Positions 1 to 9,049 are shown, counted from the first letter of the stretch. The stretch is 64,000 bases of DNA from Ardenticatenaceae bacterium (GCA_020634245.1 JACKCC010000010.1:310001-374000), one strand, 5' to 3'. Notes: generated from the letters alone by a model not told the origin. A program made the numbers and translations.

Positions 1-3000
1 GGCTAATTCCTTCGATTCGTTGACGACCTCTTCCAGTCCTTCCCGTTCCAAATCAATCGGCAGTGCAATTTGGGCGCTGAGCGGCAGCGGGCCAATCTTC
101 ACATAACAGCGGCCGGCTACATCGCCAATGTCATTGACACTGCCGCCGATAATCGCCCGGTATTCCGTCCGGTCGGCCAGCTTTAACGTAATCCGCTCTG
201 TGAACAGGCTGAACAACTGGTTGGAAAGTACATTCAATTGATTGACAGTGATGACAAAATGAATGCCATACGGCTTGGCCTGCCGGGCCAGCAGCACAAA
301 CTTATCCAAAACACTTTCCACATCATCCGCGCCGTTGTCGAACGTCTCTTTAAACTCAACAAAATTGTCAATGGCGACCAGCACAGCCGGCAGCACATCA
401 TTCGGGTGAGTTTCGTTATATTTGTAAATATCCGGCACCCCGGCATTATTAAGCGTGATTTTGCGCGCTTCAACAATATCGTCCAATTCGCGCAGTAACT
501 GTTCGACCCGCTCTTCATACCCTTCTTCATCAGGAATGATGACCGAGCCTACATGTGGCAAGTTCTCCAGCACACCCAGGTTACGGCCGCCCAAGTCCAG
601 CACGTAAACCCACAACTGGTCCGGCGAGTGTGTCGCCGTTAAACTAACAACCAGCGAGCGAATAAACGTGGTCTTGCCCCAGCCCGATGCGCCAAAAACA
701 GCCACATGGCCGCGCGGCAAATCTACCACCAGCGGCAGCTGCTGGGCAGCATACGGATTGTCCACCAGCCCCACTACAGGCCGCATGGCGTAATTTTCCC
801 AATCGTGCCTTTCCAACCAGCCATTTTCGCCATTCAGCCATTTGTTCACCGACGGGTTGAGGGTCAACGCCTCGTCCCGTTCCCGCCCCAACATAATCTT
901 GTCCACTTCGGCCAGATATTCATCAGACGTAACTGCATTGGCTTTCGGATCCTTAGAGGTTAACAAGTCGGACAGGGACAAGTTAAATGGCAAGAAGTCA
1001 GGCCAGGGAGCACGCTGTTTTTCGACGCCATTGTCGCGGGCCAACCGATCCAAAGAGGTCACAATTGCTTTATACAATTCCGGCGGCTCTTGATCTTCTG
1101 CCGGATCATAATGCTCACCTCTATCAGGCCATATCACTCTGGCTCGTGGTGATTGGTCCGGGTCGATATATTTTTCGCCAGTGTAGGCCGATTGGATCAA
1201 TTCGATTTCTTCGTTGCCCACTTGCAAATAGCCACGGCCGGGAATACCGCTGGGCAGGAAAGCGGCATCGGAACGGCGCAGCATTTCACGGCTTTCGCCC
1301 GGCGTCTCCACGCGCAGGGAAATGCGGAATTTGATGTTGGAGCGCATCTGGTCGGTGACGCCGCTGGGTCGCTGCGCCGCCAAAATGAGCGACACGCCCT
1401 GCGCCCGGCCGACGCGGGTGATGCTCTCCAGTTCAGATTTGTATTCTGGCCGGTCGGCGATCATTTCAGCGAATTCGTCGATGATGATAAACAGGTATGG
1501 GTAGGGGCTGTAAGTCAGGTGCAGTCCTTTTTGCCGGTAATCGACGATGTTTTTGGTTTCCGTTTCGGAGTTTAACGCCTGGCGGCGCTGCATTTCCGAT
1601 TTGATGGCCGTAAACATGCGGGTGACGCCTTCACCTTCCAGGTTGGTGATAATGTCGACGCAGTGAGGTAGTTCGTCAAATCCTTTGAATGCGCCGCCGC
1701 CTTTGTAATCGACCAGAACGAAGTTGAGGACGGTGGGATCGTAGGTGACGGCCATTCCGGTAATCATGGAAATGAGTAGTTCCGATTTACCGGAGCCGGT
1801 GCTGCCGGCGATCATACCATGAACACCGTCCCGTTTAGCGGAGAAGACCAGGGTGCGCGGTTTGTTACCGGACATGAGGCCAATTTTGGCTCGCAGCCAG
1901 TTGGCGTATTTAGGCAAAGTGCTGTCCTGCCAGTTTTGCCAGGTGGTTTCTTCCAGTTCACGCAACGTGTTGTAGCCCATCAAGGGCAGGAAAGGAACGT
2001 AATTGGTGAGGTTGGCCCCGAAACTTTGGCGCACTTCCAGTTGAGCCAGTTTTTGTGCCAGGGCGATCATATGCTCTGGCTGGCTGATGTAGTCGGCGCC
2101 GCCGACGTAGCGGAAGGTGTTGACGCCGGTTTCGGCGTAGCGGAAGTGAAGCTGCTGGTACTGCTGGAGTTTGCTGTTGGTGGCCGGAGTTGTCTTTTCG
2201 ATTTCGATGACGGATTCACAGCCGCTGGGGATTTTGCTGCGTTCGGGAACCAGAAAGACGATGGCTGCACCTAATTTTGCGCCTTCTTCAAGGAGAATGG
2301 AAACGGCCGCATCCGATTCCAAATCGTCCAACGGAGAGCTTTTATCATAAATGGCGTCCATCAAATCAACGACAACCAGCAGGAATGGCAGCGTGGGATC
2401 ACTGCCCGTTTCCTGATTATCCTTGTCTTGCAGCTTGATTTTGCGCGTCGCCAGAACCTTGCGAATCCCTTCCAGGAATTGAGCCACAACGCCTTCATCA
2501 TCGTCGTCAAACGCCTTTTCCCGTGTTTCTTCCTTGATTTCTTCGACGAAACAGCGGTATTGGGTCTGCTCATCGTTTTTACTATGCGGCAGATAGTCGG
2601 TCCAGGCCCATTCCTGTTTTTGTGTGCCCAAAATGTATAATCGGGCATCCATTGGGGCGTGGAAGACGACGAAGTGGCCCAGCATGGATCGGGCAAATTC
2701 ATAGACTGAATCACGGTCACCGGCGATACCGAGGGCGTGGGTGGCGGGAGTACGGCCGTCTTCATCATCATCTTCGTCCTCTTCAGACTCTCCCTTTTCT
2801 TTCGGTGGAGTACGCAAGTTAATAATAACCGGGATGTCCGAAACAAACTGGGAGTCCTCCTCCAGTTTCATCGCTTCCCGTACCTGGGGGTCTTCGAAAT
2901 TCTCCACATCCCCTAAAACATAAGTCACCGTCGAAGGCAGAGTCCCCATTCCCAGGCGAACCACGCCAAAATCCTCATCCTCAACCCGGCGTTCCCACAA

Positions 3001-3462
3001 ACGGGATTCGGAGCGCAGCGTCCGATCGGCTTTTTCCACCTCCAGCCGGGCATTTTGCACGATGCGAAACGTTGTCAGGCGGTCCGGGTAATTGTAACGA
3101 TAAAAACGCCGCTGCTGATCATGGTAATTATTCATTTCCTTGTTCAGCTCGACGAGACGATCGGCATAGGCTTTCTCAACCTCGGCCCGCTTTTGGCTTT
3201 CTTTGCGGTAGGTGTACAAAGAAAAAGCTGTGGAGGCGACGACCGATAGCGCCATGGGGATAAGCAGGAAAGGGCTACGTCCGCCGCCGCCCATCGTAGC
3301 AATGAAAACGTAGCCGATGATGGTGATTAACGGCAGCGAGACCTGAATCAGTTGGGTAAAGCCCTGTTCTTCTTTTTCCGGCGGGCTGGGGATTTCAATT
3401 TCGTCAAAAGGCAGCTCAGGCTGTATACGTGGTGGTCGGTCAATGTAGACAGGTTCATTCAT
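1..3462 (-). CDS. EccC/EssC-type FtsK/SpoIIIE ATPase of a type VII-like (WXG100) secretion system, 3' end missing
   Basis: Motor ATPase expected to recognise and export WXG100 proteins at the inner membrane. The frame is open for 1,154 codons from ATG 3462 to the window edge, so the C-terminus is missing. The start is preceded by GAAGGGA. Two membrane segments lie at about residues 45-90, then an acidic linker near 230. The first ATPase domain has Walker A GSTGSGKS at 553-560 and Walker B FIIIDEFAE near 670. A second domain has GASGWGKTT at 924-932 and a degenerate Walker B (VLVAIDNF) near 1030. Tandem FtsK domains after an N-terminal membrane hairpin are the EccC layout, and a third domain may lie off the edge. 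No N-terminal FHA domains of the Firmicutes EssC kind are visible. The four WXG100 genes at 4977-6308 support the assignment. A generic DNA translocase is unlikely because of the N-terminal layout. Confidence 0.88.
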   Translation of the reverse strand, partial: MNEPVYIDRPPRIQPELPFDEIEIPSPPEKEEQGFTQLIQVSLPLITIIGYVFIATMGGGGRSPFLLIPMALSVVASTAFSLYTYRKESQKRAEVEKAYADRLVELNKEMNNYHDQQRRFYRYNYPDRLTTFRIVQNARLEVEKADRTLRSESRLWERRVEDEDFGVVRLGMGTLPSTVTYVLGDVENFEDPQVREAMKLEEDSQFVSDIPVIINLRTPPKEKGESEEDEDDDEDGRTPATHALGIAGDRDSVYEFARSMLGHFVVFHAPMDARLYILGTQKQEWAWTDYLPHSKNDEQTQYRCFVEEIKEETREKAFDDDDEGVVAQFLEGIRKVLATRKIKLQDKDNQETGSDPTLPFLLVVVDLMDAIYDKSSPLDDLESDAAVSILLEEGAKLGAAIVFLVPERSKIPSGCESVIEIEKTTPATNSKLQQYQQLHFRYAETGVNTFRYVGGADYISQPEHMIALAQKLAQLEVRQSFGANLTNYVPFLPLMGYNTLRELEETTWQNWQDSTLPKYANWLRAKIGLMSGNKPRTLVFSAKRDGVHGMIAGSTGSGKSELLISMITGMAVTYDPTVLNFVLVDYKGGGAFKGFDELPHCVDIITNLEGEGVTRMFTAIKSEMQRRQALNSETETKNIVDYRQKGLHLTYSPYPYLFIIIDEFAEMIADRPEYKSELESITRVGRAQGVSLILAAQRPSGVTDQMRSNIKFRISLRVETPGESREMLRRSDAAFLPSGIPGRGYLQVGNEEIELIQSAYTGEKYIDPDQSPRARVIWPDRGEHYDPAEDQEPPELYKAIVTSLDRLARDNGVEKQRAPWPDFLPFNLSLSDLLTSKDPKANAVTSDEYLAEVDKIMLGRERDEALTLNPSVNKWLNGENGWLERHDWENYAMRPVVGLVDNPYAAQQLPLVVDLPRGHVAVFGASGWGKTTFIRSLVVSLTATHSPDQLWVYVLDLGGRNLGVLENLPHVGSVIIPDEEGYEERVEQLLRELDDIVEARKITLNNAGVPDIYKYNETHPNDVLPAVLVAIDNFVEFKETFDNGADDVESVLDKFVLLARQAKPYGIHFVITVNQLNVLSNQLFSLFTERITLKLADRTEYRAIIGGSVNDIGDVAGRCYVKIGPLPLSAQIALPIDLEREGLEEVVNESKELA

Positions 3463-3701
3463 AAGCTAATCCCTTCTGTTTCGATAACGTAATTTGCAGC
3501 TTAAGATATTTTATTATGATAGCCAGTGTGCCTTGTTGTTAAACTTAAGCAGAATGATAGATAAAATGATGTTTTTGCTTGACAGGTTTCTGAGAAAAAA
3601 GTAGTGTAGGTGCAGCACATTGTTCCATTAAAAAATTACCATGTCAAATACTTCCATTTTTAACCGTTATTTTTGGACGGAGAGCCACGGAGGTACATAC
3701 T
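3463..3701. promoter_or_regulatory. Divergent promoter region between the EccC-like gene and the pseudokinase gene
   Basis: This AT-rich 239-bp gap separates two genes reading away from each other, so it must hold both promoters if each is transcribed on its own. I found no convincing -35/-10 pair or operator. The + strand gene has the ribosome site ACGGAGAG upstream of its start codon. Confidence 0.4.
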
Positions 3702-4793
3702 GTGAAACAAGTTTGTTTGCTTTGCGATCGCACATCACCTGATAACAATTTGTACTGCCAGGAGACATACTGCCCGGCTGAGATGTCACCCAACATTCTG
3801 GATTATGGCGAATGGATGGGTGATATTGAAATTGTCAAGCCGGTCATCATTTTGCGTTCGGCGGTGCTTTATGAAGCGACCCATCAAAAGAAAAAGGTTT
3901 TCCTCAAAGTGGCTCATCCGGGAACAGAAAATAAAGAGCGGCTTAAGCGGGAAGCGGAATTCCTGAAAACGATTAAACTGAATAAAGCCCAGCATGAGTT
4001 TTTGCCGGTCTTGCTGCCGCCTTACGCCAATACGACGATCCAGGTTGATGCTTACGGTAAGGCCATGCTGCGCGGTCATCTGCTCTATTTTTACCTGTTT
4101 GAGTTTGTCGAAGGCGAACCTTTACGCGATGTTTTGACGAAGAATCCGCAGCTGTGGATTAATCATATTGGTTGGATGATGATTAGTATGGCTACGGCCG
4201 TAAACTTTCTACACAGCAAAGGCCTCTACCATTTCGGGGTCAGTCCCGATACTGTCCTCGTCCGCTTCGATGAAGAACCCAACGTACCCCGCATCCTGCT
4301 CTTCGATTTAGGTGTCGCCAGCGACCCGCAAAACTTCAACTACAACTGGTATCCTTTCTTTGTGCCCCCGGCCTATACGGCCCCGGAACTCGTTAATGGA
4401 CAATCTCGCCCATCTCCAGCCACTGACGTCTATGGACTGGGCCTGACCATGTACGAGTTGCTGGTTGGTGAACCAGCCTACACCTACAAACTACAAAGCG
4501 ATTCAGAAGTATATCGGGCCGTCCAACGCAACCGGCGCATCCACATGAACCGGGTCGAAGACGTGAAAAGTGTGGCCGACATTGCTTTGCAAGCCGTCGA
4601 GCAGCAAATAGAACGCCGCCAGCAAGATGCAAATATTTTGGCGCAACAACTATTAGCCTATTTTGGTCAGGTGCCCGGCCCGAAGAAAAGCCGTTGGCCC
4701 AGCTTGAACACCCTGATCATCATCATTGGCGCGCTGTTAGCCATCGCTTTTCTAATTACCCTGGCCGTCTCGCTCAACGAGTTTGCCTCTTAG
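3702..4793 (+). CDS. Membrane-anchored zinc-ribbon protein-kinase-like protein, probably a pseudokinase
   Basis: A 363-residue protein with three parts. A four-cysteine ribbon (C5, C8, C19, C24) is followed by a protein-kinase fold (about 40-320) and one C-terminal membrane helix (about 337-357) with a very short tail. The VAIK-type lysine is K69 and the metal-binding DLG is D202-G204. APE (227-229) and the DVYGLG helix are present. The HRDLKxxN catalytic loop, however, reads HFGVSPDT at 177-184, so the catalytic Asp, Lys and Asn are all replaced. Known of the family: EssB/YukC, a core part of Firmicutes type VII systems, is a membrane-anchored pseudokinase. Divergent placement next to the EccC-like ATPase suggests a similar role here, though the large extracellular domain of EssB is absent. 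It could instead be a phosphorylation-independent regulator. Confidence 0.75.
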   Translation: MKQVCLLCDRTSPDNNLYCQETYCPAEMSPNILDYGEWMGDIEIVKPVIILRSAVLYEATHQKKKVFLKVAHPGTENKERLKREAEFLKTIKLNKAQHEFLPVLLPPYANTTIQVDAYGKAMLRGHLLYFYLFEFVEGEPLRDVLTKNPQLWINHIGWMMISMATAVNFLHSKGLYHFGVSPDTVLVRFDEEPNVPRILLFDLGVASDPQNFNYNWYPFFVPPAYTAPELVNGQSRPSPATDVYGLGLTMYELLVGEPAYTYKLQSDSEVYRAVQRNRRIHMNRVEDVKSVADIALQAVEQQIERRQQDANILAQQLLAYFGQVPGPKKSRWPSLNTLIIIIGALLAIAFLITLAVSLNEFAS

Positions 4794-4831
4794 CGAGTAT
4801 TCAAAAATCAGTTAACGATTGGCCTTCCCCT

Positions 4832-4906
4832 TAATCCCCTCCCAGTGAGAGGGGAACCTGGCTCCCTCTCCTTTTGGGAGAGGGCTGGGGAGAGGGCGTT
4901 TCGCCA
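4832..4906. repeat. Intergenic hairpin repeat rich in CCCTCTCC/GGAGAGGG words
   Basis: The sequence alternates words such as CCCCTCCCAGTGAGAGGGG and CCCTCTCC-TTTTGGGAGAGGG, so several nested stems can form. It fills the gap between the convergent pseudokinase and WXG100 genes. No open reading frame or transposase is associated with it. Confidence 0.6.
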
Positions 4907-4919
4907 GCCCTTCGCGTAG

Positions 4920-4956
4920 AAAAGGCGGATTTGAATTAGTTCAAATCCGCCTTTTT
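4920..4956. terminator. Bidirectional intrinsic terminator between convergent genes
   Basis: A perfect 12-bp stem, GGCGGATTTGAA with its complement TTCAAATCCGCC, encloses a TTAG loop. It has AAAA on the left and TTTTT on the right, so it can terminate transcription from both sides. It lies 3' of the pseudokinase gene (+) and 3' of the WXG100 operon (-). Confidence 0.88.
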
Positions 4957-4976
4957 CTCTTGAAAACGTGCGCAGT

Positions 4977-5279
4977 TTAGTGGAACCTGGTCGAGCCGAG
5001 TTCGTCTCCCCGCTCATAGGCGTCCACCGACGCATCCAAATCTTTATTCAATTCTTCGCATTTTTCGGCTATATCTTCAATTTGCGGCCGGATTGAATCG
5101 ATATATTGGGCCACGGCATAGCCACCTACCAGGCCAACAAAAGCGGTTGCCTTTAAGACATTAGAGAGAGTCTGCATTGCTTTGTTGACGGCTTGTAAAA
5201 CATCACCGATTGTACCGAAGCTCTTGGCCATGCCACGCACAGCATCGGTATCCATATATACGCCTTGTGAAGAGTTCAT
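4977..5279 (-). CDS. Small WXG100/ESAT-6-like helical protein with a YxxxD tail motif
   Basis: A 100-residue, mostly helical protein, last in a four-gene minus-strand operon of WXG100-like proteins. The ATG at 5279 is chosen because GGAGG sits 5 bases upstream; an in-frame TTG four codons earlier would place that site inside the coding region. The central segment (ATAFVGLVGGYAVAQYI) is hydrophobic and stands where the WXG turn would be, but no clear WXG is seen. Near the C-terminus YERGD fits the YxxxD/E export signal known in type VII substrates. It could be a secreted partner of the other WXG100 proteins or a small structural component. Confidence 0.7.
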   Translation of the reverse strand: MNSSQGVYMDTDAVRGMAKSFGTIGDVLQAVNKAMQTLSNVLKATAFVGLVGGYAVAQYIDSIRPQIEDIAEKCEELNKDLDASVDAYERGDELGSTRFH

Positions 5280-5314
5280 GTATACCTCCAATTAGCCTGT
5301 AGTTTTTAGGGCGT

Positions 5315-5653
5315 CTAAAAAATACCGCCAAACAAATCGCCCAGTGAATTAATGATACCGCTGACCTGTTCGTCGGCACGGTCCATTACGTCCATGGCAT
5401 TTTGAATATTCTTGCTGAATTTGTTGATGCCATCACCAATTTTGCCTACACCGGGCATCATTAAACTGGATACTTCTTCAACGAAGGCATCGGCGCCTTT
5501 GCCGACCCAAACCCCGTTGGTGACCTGCTGTACCATCATCTGCATGGGCTTGTAAGCCTGCTCCTGGACGATATTGAATTGCTGCATTAACTGCGAGAGT
5601 ACATTTTGCACGACCTGGCGTGCGAACCGAAGAAGGACACTCAAGATTGACAT
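5315..5653 (-). CDS. WXG100 family protein (WVG motif)
   Basis: A 112-residue helical hairpin protein, as expected for a type VII secreted WXG100 substrate. The turn motif is WVGKGADAF (the family pattern is WxG followed by A-x-F), at about residues 48-56. The N-terminal helix is longer and more hydrophobic than usual, and the C-terminus is rich in Gly and Phe. It is 18 bp from the upstream WXG100 gene and 36 bp from the downstream one, so the genes are probably co-transcribed. ESAT-6 family proteins usually work as dimers, and this one may pair with a neighbour. Confidence 0.82.
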   Translation of the reverse strand: MSILSVLLRFARQVVQNVLSQLMQQFNIVQEQAYKPMQMMVQQVTNGVWVGKGADAFVEEVSSLMMPGVGKIGDGINKFSKNIQNAMDVMDRADEQVSGIINSLGDLFGGIF

Positions 5654-5671
5654 AATTTATGCTCCTGTATC

Positions 5672-5965
5672 TTAGTACATCCGTTCAGATGTCGTATCGG
5701 CACTGCGCATGTCTTCCATTGCTTTCTGGATGTCTTCGGCCAGTTCCTGGAATTTATCGGTAAGCCGGGAAATGGCGGGGCACAGTTTATCACGAATCGC
5801 TTCGGTGAAAGCAACGCCGCCCCGTCCAAGTAAAGCGCCATCTTCCAATTCGTTGGCGATGTTTTGCATGACCTGGTTGGTGTCCTGGAGCTGCTCAACG
5901 CCCTGTTTGAATGTTTGGCTCATGTCTTCCATCAGCCCATAATCCATCTTAATAACGTCGGACAT
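5672..5965 (-). CDS. WXG100-like protein with LGR in place of WXG
   Basis: A 97-residue protein with the charge pattern and length of WXG100 proteins. The turn reads LLGRGGVAFTEAIRDKL, so the Trp is replaced by Leu while the following G-x-A-F pattern is kept. The start codon follows a clear AAGGAG site. It sits between two WVG-type paralogues in the same operon. The loss of Trp suggests specialisation, for example as one half of a heterodimer. It is clearly related in sequence to the 6006-6308 protein. Confidence 0.78.
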   Translation of the reverse strand: MSDVIKMDYGLMEDMSQTFKQGVEQLQDTNQVMQNIANELEDGALLGRGGVAFTEAIRDKLCPAISRLTDKFQELAEDIQKAMEDMRSADTTSERMY

Positions 5966-6005
5966 AGTTATCTCCTTATTTTCGTTCTATAATGGCGGCG
6001 AGTGA

Positions 6006-6308
6006 TTAATAGGCCCGGAAGGGAGAACTCGCATCCTCTTCAGCTTGCTTGACGGTCTGAATGATTTGTTTGGTGACCCGGCTTGCTTCTTCCAGTGCCT
6101 GGTGGAGGCGTTCATTGGCAGGCAAGACTTCGCTGTTCATTTCCTGAAAGAACGCGTCGGAGCCACGACCAACCCAGCCGCCACCTTCCAACGGATCCAT
6201 GCTGCTTTTTACTTGCTGCAGCATTTGTTGCATGGCTTGAGCCTGGCTGGCGAATTTACCGGCCACTTGTTCAAGTCGATCATAATCTGCTCTGATTTCG
6301 TCGGACAT
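6006..6308 (-). CDS. WXG100 family protein (WVG motif), first gene of the operon
   Basis: A 100-residue protein with a textbook WXG100 layout: helix, the turn GGWVGRGSDAFFQEM at about 44-58, then a second helix. Its N-terminus (MSDEIRADYDRLEQVAGKF) is typical of WXG100 members. AAGGAG lies 11 bases upstream of the ATG. It is the first gene of the four-gene minus-strand operon and the most canonical candidate substrate of the EccC-like ATPase. No YxxxD/E motif is seen at the C-terminus; such a motif is present in the 4977-5279 protein, so the pair could share one export signal. Confidence 0.88.
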   Translation of the reverse strand: MSDEIRADYDRLEQVAGKFASQAQAMQQMLQQVKSSMDPLEGGGWVGRGSDAFFQEMNSEVLPANERLHQALEEASRVTKQIIQTVKQAEEDASSPFRAY

Positions 6309-6728
6309 TGTATGAAATTCTCCTTATGCTATTTCCAATCACCGCGATGAGGGGCAACTGGTTATTGTTTGTCCCTCTAAAACTTGAGGGATACGGCTAA
6401 TGAAACAGGTGTTAATTTGTGTCACGGAAGGACCAATGGCCTTAAGTGTACAAAGGTTAATTTGGGAGATTGAAAGTATCACACTCCAGTATTCAGAAAC
6501 TTCACGAATTTGTTGGTTGAGAATGAAGCCTATTTTTATTTAGAGAGGAAATTGTCCAGGCTTCAAAGACAATGATAACTTACTGTAAATTTGTTGTTGA
6601 AAATACCTGCTGCCTCTGGACATTGTACAAATAACAGTGTAAAAAAGAGCAAGGCGTATGTCAAGTGTTTGACTAAACGTTGATTTTGTAGTCTCTTTTA
6701 CAAATAATGACAAGATAGGAGGGCTTCT
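6309..6728. promoter_or_regulatory. 420-bp AT-rich divergent intergenic region
   Basis: No gene is visible here. The region must carry the promoter of the WXG100 operon (-) and that of the VWA-FHA gene (+). One plausible + strand promoter is listed separately; none could be picked with confidence for the minus strand. Confidence 0.5.
6680..6708 (+). promoter_or_regulatory. Possible sigma70-type promoter of the VWA-FHA gene
   Basis: TTGATT, a 17-base spacer and AATAAT lie about 20 bases upstream of the start codon at 6729. The ribosome site TAGGAGG lies between. The match to consensus is only moderate, and in this AT-rich stretch it could be chance. Confidence 0.3.
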
Positions 6729-8963
6729 ATGACGAAGGCTAAATTATTGTTTTCTCTCTCTATCGCGGTCTTATTGTGTTGTTTACGGCCGTTCACACTC
6801 CAAGCTCAGACCCCCCAATTGGTGGTGGTTAATTCGGTGGTAACCCAGGAAGGGGCGGACTCGCTGGGGCTGAGTGTGTTTTTTACTGTGACGGATGGCA
6901 ACGGCCGTCCTATTCCCAACCCCAATATCGAATCCGCTACCATACAACTGCTTGGCCCCAATAACGAACCTGTTTCGGCCATCGTCGATGACCCGCAAAC
7001 ACCCGTTTACATTGCCCTCCTTATAGACGGCAGCGGCAGCATGCAAAATGTCATCGGTGACGTACGGGCAGCTGCCCAATCGGCCATTAACTCGGCGCCG
7101 CCGACCGCCTATTTTGCCGTTATCCAATTCAATCAAGAGTTCACTGTTCTACAAGACTTCACCAACGATCTTAATCGTGTCAAAAACGCGATTAACCAGG
7201 TGGAAGCCGTACCCAACCGGGGTACTTGTCTGTATGATTCAGTCTACAACGCCATCAATTTGCTGGATGATCAGATACAAAGCCAGGAAGAAAGGCGGGC
7301 GATCATCCTTTTTACCGATGGCAAAGATCAGCTGCGAGCAGACAGCCCGGAGCCGTGCAGCCAGCAAACCTATAACGACGTTATTAATGCTGCTCGTCCA
7401 GGCGATATTACCCGACCCATCACCCCTATTCACACCATTGGCTTGTTTGATGCCAGCGGCAGCAACCTGAATGAAGCGGAATTGCGCGGCATGGCTGTGG
7501 ATACCATCGCTTTTTCCGCCATTGGTAATGCTACCAATCTCAACAGCCTCTTCCAGCAAATTTTGGATGGGTTGAACAGCCAATTAGTGGCCCGTGCCAA
7601 CGTATTTGCTTCCCAGGGCGAAAACCAGGGTGTGTTAGCCGTGAAAGTGCGGGACGTCGCTTCACCTTTGACGACAACGTTTAATTTCTTTTCAAACACC
7701 GCGTATGATGCGCCGCCGCCGCCGGTTAACACCCAAATCAGCAGTTTGCAGTACGATGAGGCCAGCAATGTCTATCTGCTTTCGCTGAGCGTGGCTAATG
7801 CCGAGGAGATTTATCAGCTCATCGTGAATGTTTGGGACGTGCGGCGCGGTACGCAGGTGACGAACGACCAGATTTTTGAGAACCTGGGTTCCACGCTGCT
7901 GGTTGAGATTGATGCGTCTAATTTTGAGCCGGAACGGGAATACAGTATCCATGTTCAGGCGATTGATGAAGATGGATTTCTAATTGCCGATGAGGAAGGC
8001 GAGACACTGCTGGCTGAACGCGAGATCGTTTATGATCGTGAACTGCCGCAGCCAGTCGAATTCACCATTCAGTCGGTAAATGCTGACTATGAAAATGGCC
8101 TGCTTTTTATTGATGTAGATGTACCGGATAACGGCCGTGTCCAAACCTACGAAGGCTTCATTGTCGATGAGACAACAGGCGGCAAAATCTATGATTTTGG
8201 CCCTCGGCCATTTGCCAGCGGGCGGATTCAGGAAAGCCTGCCAGATGTCATTCAGTCGTCTGAAGTGCTCAACACCTATCGCGTAACCGTTTACCTGACA
8301 ACCCAAGAAAACTTGCGGTCAGAGGCCTCATATGATGATTTCAAGCCGGTTCCGCCCGAACCGCCGGGCACGATGGCCCGGATTATGGCCGCTTTGGGCA
8401 ATAACCCGGCCATCGCCGGAAGCATTGTGGTCATCATCCTGGCCATCACGGGCTTCTTCGTATTCCAGAATCAACGATCCAAGAGAAATGCACCCCCGCC
8501 ACCGCGCCCCCCGGTTGACAAGACCATGATCTTTAACCAGGCGTCCGATTACAGTGCTGGTCAAAGCGCGAAGCCGGCTAAAAACGTTGATGATTGGTTT
8601 GAAGATGAGCCGTTCCTGGCGCCTGCGCCTGAACGGGCGGTGTTATCGCCCCGCCTGCTGTTAAAAGTATCCCGTTCGCCAGGTATGTCGGCCGGGCTGG
8701 AAAAGACAATCACACAATTTCCGGCGGCAATTGGCCGAGAGGACTGCGAAGTCAATATTGTGGAAGATCGACGCATTTCCCGCCGCCATGTCGAGATCTC
8801 TGTGCAGAACGGGGAGATTATGATTGCCGATTTGGGCAGCCGCAACGGCACGTATCTTAACGATGTCCAATTGACCCCATACGCACCTGTTCCGGTAAAA
8901 GGGTTTATGACGATTCGCCTGGGCTCGCAAACGTATATTGAACTGGAACCGTTGCTTATTTAG
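6729..8963 (+). CDS. Secreted von Willebrand factor A protein with transmembrane helix and cytoplasmic FHA domain
   Basis: A 744-residue membrane protein with an unusual topology. A signal peptide (1-26) precedes a VWA domain (about 90-290) with an intact MIDAS DGSGSM at 100-105, then beta-rich repeats to about 540. One membrane helix lies near 559-582. After a Pro-rich linker comes a C-terminal FHA domain (about 650-744) with IGRED, SRRH and SRNGTYLN. FHA domains bind phosphothreonine, so this protein could link an extracellular metal-dependent adhesion or binding event to Ser/Thr phosphorylation inside the cell. It is flanked by WXG100 genes and a PP2C phosphatase. TAGGAGG precedes the ATG by a good distance. 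Confidence 0.88.
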   Translation: MTKAKLLFSLSIAVLLCCLRPFTLQAQTPQLVVVNSVVTQEGADSLGLSVFFTVTDGNGRPIPNPNIESATIQLLGPNNEPVSAIVDDPQTPVYIALLIDGSGSMQNVIGDVRAAAQSAINSAPPTAYFAVIQFNQEFTVLQDFTNDLNRVKNAINQVEAVPNRGTCLYDSVYNAINLLDDQIQSQEERRAIILFTDGKDQLRADSPEPCSQQTYNDVINAARPGDITRPITPIHTIGLFDASGSNLNEAELRGMAVDTIAFSAIGNATNLNSLFQQILDGLNSQLVARANVFASQGENQGVLAVKVRDVASPLTTTFNFFSNTAYDAPPPPVNTQISSLQYDEASNVYLLSLSVANAEEIYQLIVNVWDVRRGTQVTNDQIFENLGSTLLVEIDASNFEPEREYSIHVQAIDEDGFLIADEEGETLLAEREIVYDRELPQPVEFTIQSVNADYENGLLFIDVDVPDNGRVQTYEGFIVDETTGGKIYDFGPRPFASGRIQESLPDVIQSSEVLNTYRVTVYLTTQENLRSEASYDDFKPVPPEPPGTMARIMAALGNNPAIAGSIVVIILAITGFFVFQNQRSKRNAPPPPRPPVDKTMIFNQASDYSAGQSAKPAKNVDDWFEDEPFLAPAPERAVLSPRLLLKVSRSPGMSAGLEKTITQFPAAIGREDCEVNIVEDRRISRRHVEISVQNGEIMIADLGSRNGTYLNDVQLTPYAPVPVKGFMTIRLGSQTYIELEPLLI

Positions 8964-8972
8964 GATGAAAAA

Positions 8973-9036
8973 AGTACCAGGCATAGGGCGAACAGTCCTG
9001 GCTAATCCTAGGTCATGCGCCTTGTGCCTGGCACTA
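8973..9036. repeat. Dispersed inverted-repeat element, GTGCCAGGCAC family, copy 1
   Basis: About 64 bp with arms GTACCAGGCATAGGGCG and GCGCCTTGTGCCTGGCAC around a variable middle. Four relatives occur at 11102, 18402, 27691 and 51799. It lies between the VWA-FHA and PP2C genes, so any joint transcript would contain the hairpin. Confidence 0.8.
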
Positions 9037-9049
9037 TCAGGACGGTTGA

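Noticed and set aside
1819..2274. Plus-strand frame of 151 codons opposite the EccC-like gene
   Set aside because: The minus strand has the conserved ATPase motifs throughout this stretch, so this frame is a shadow.
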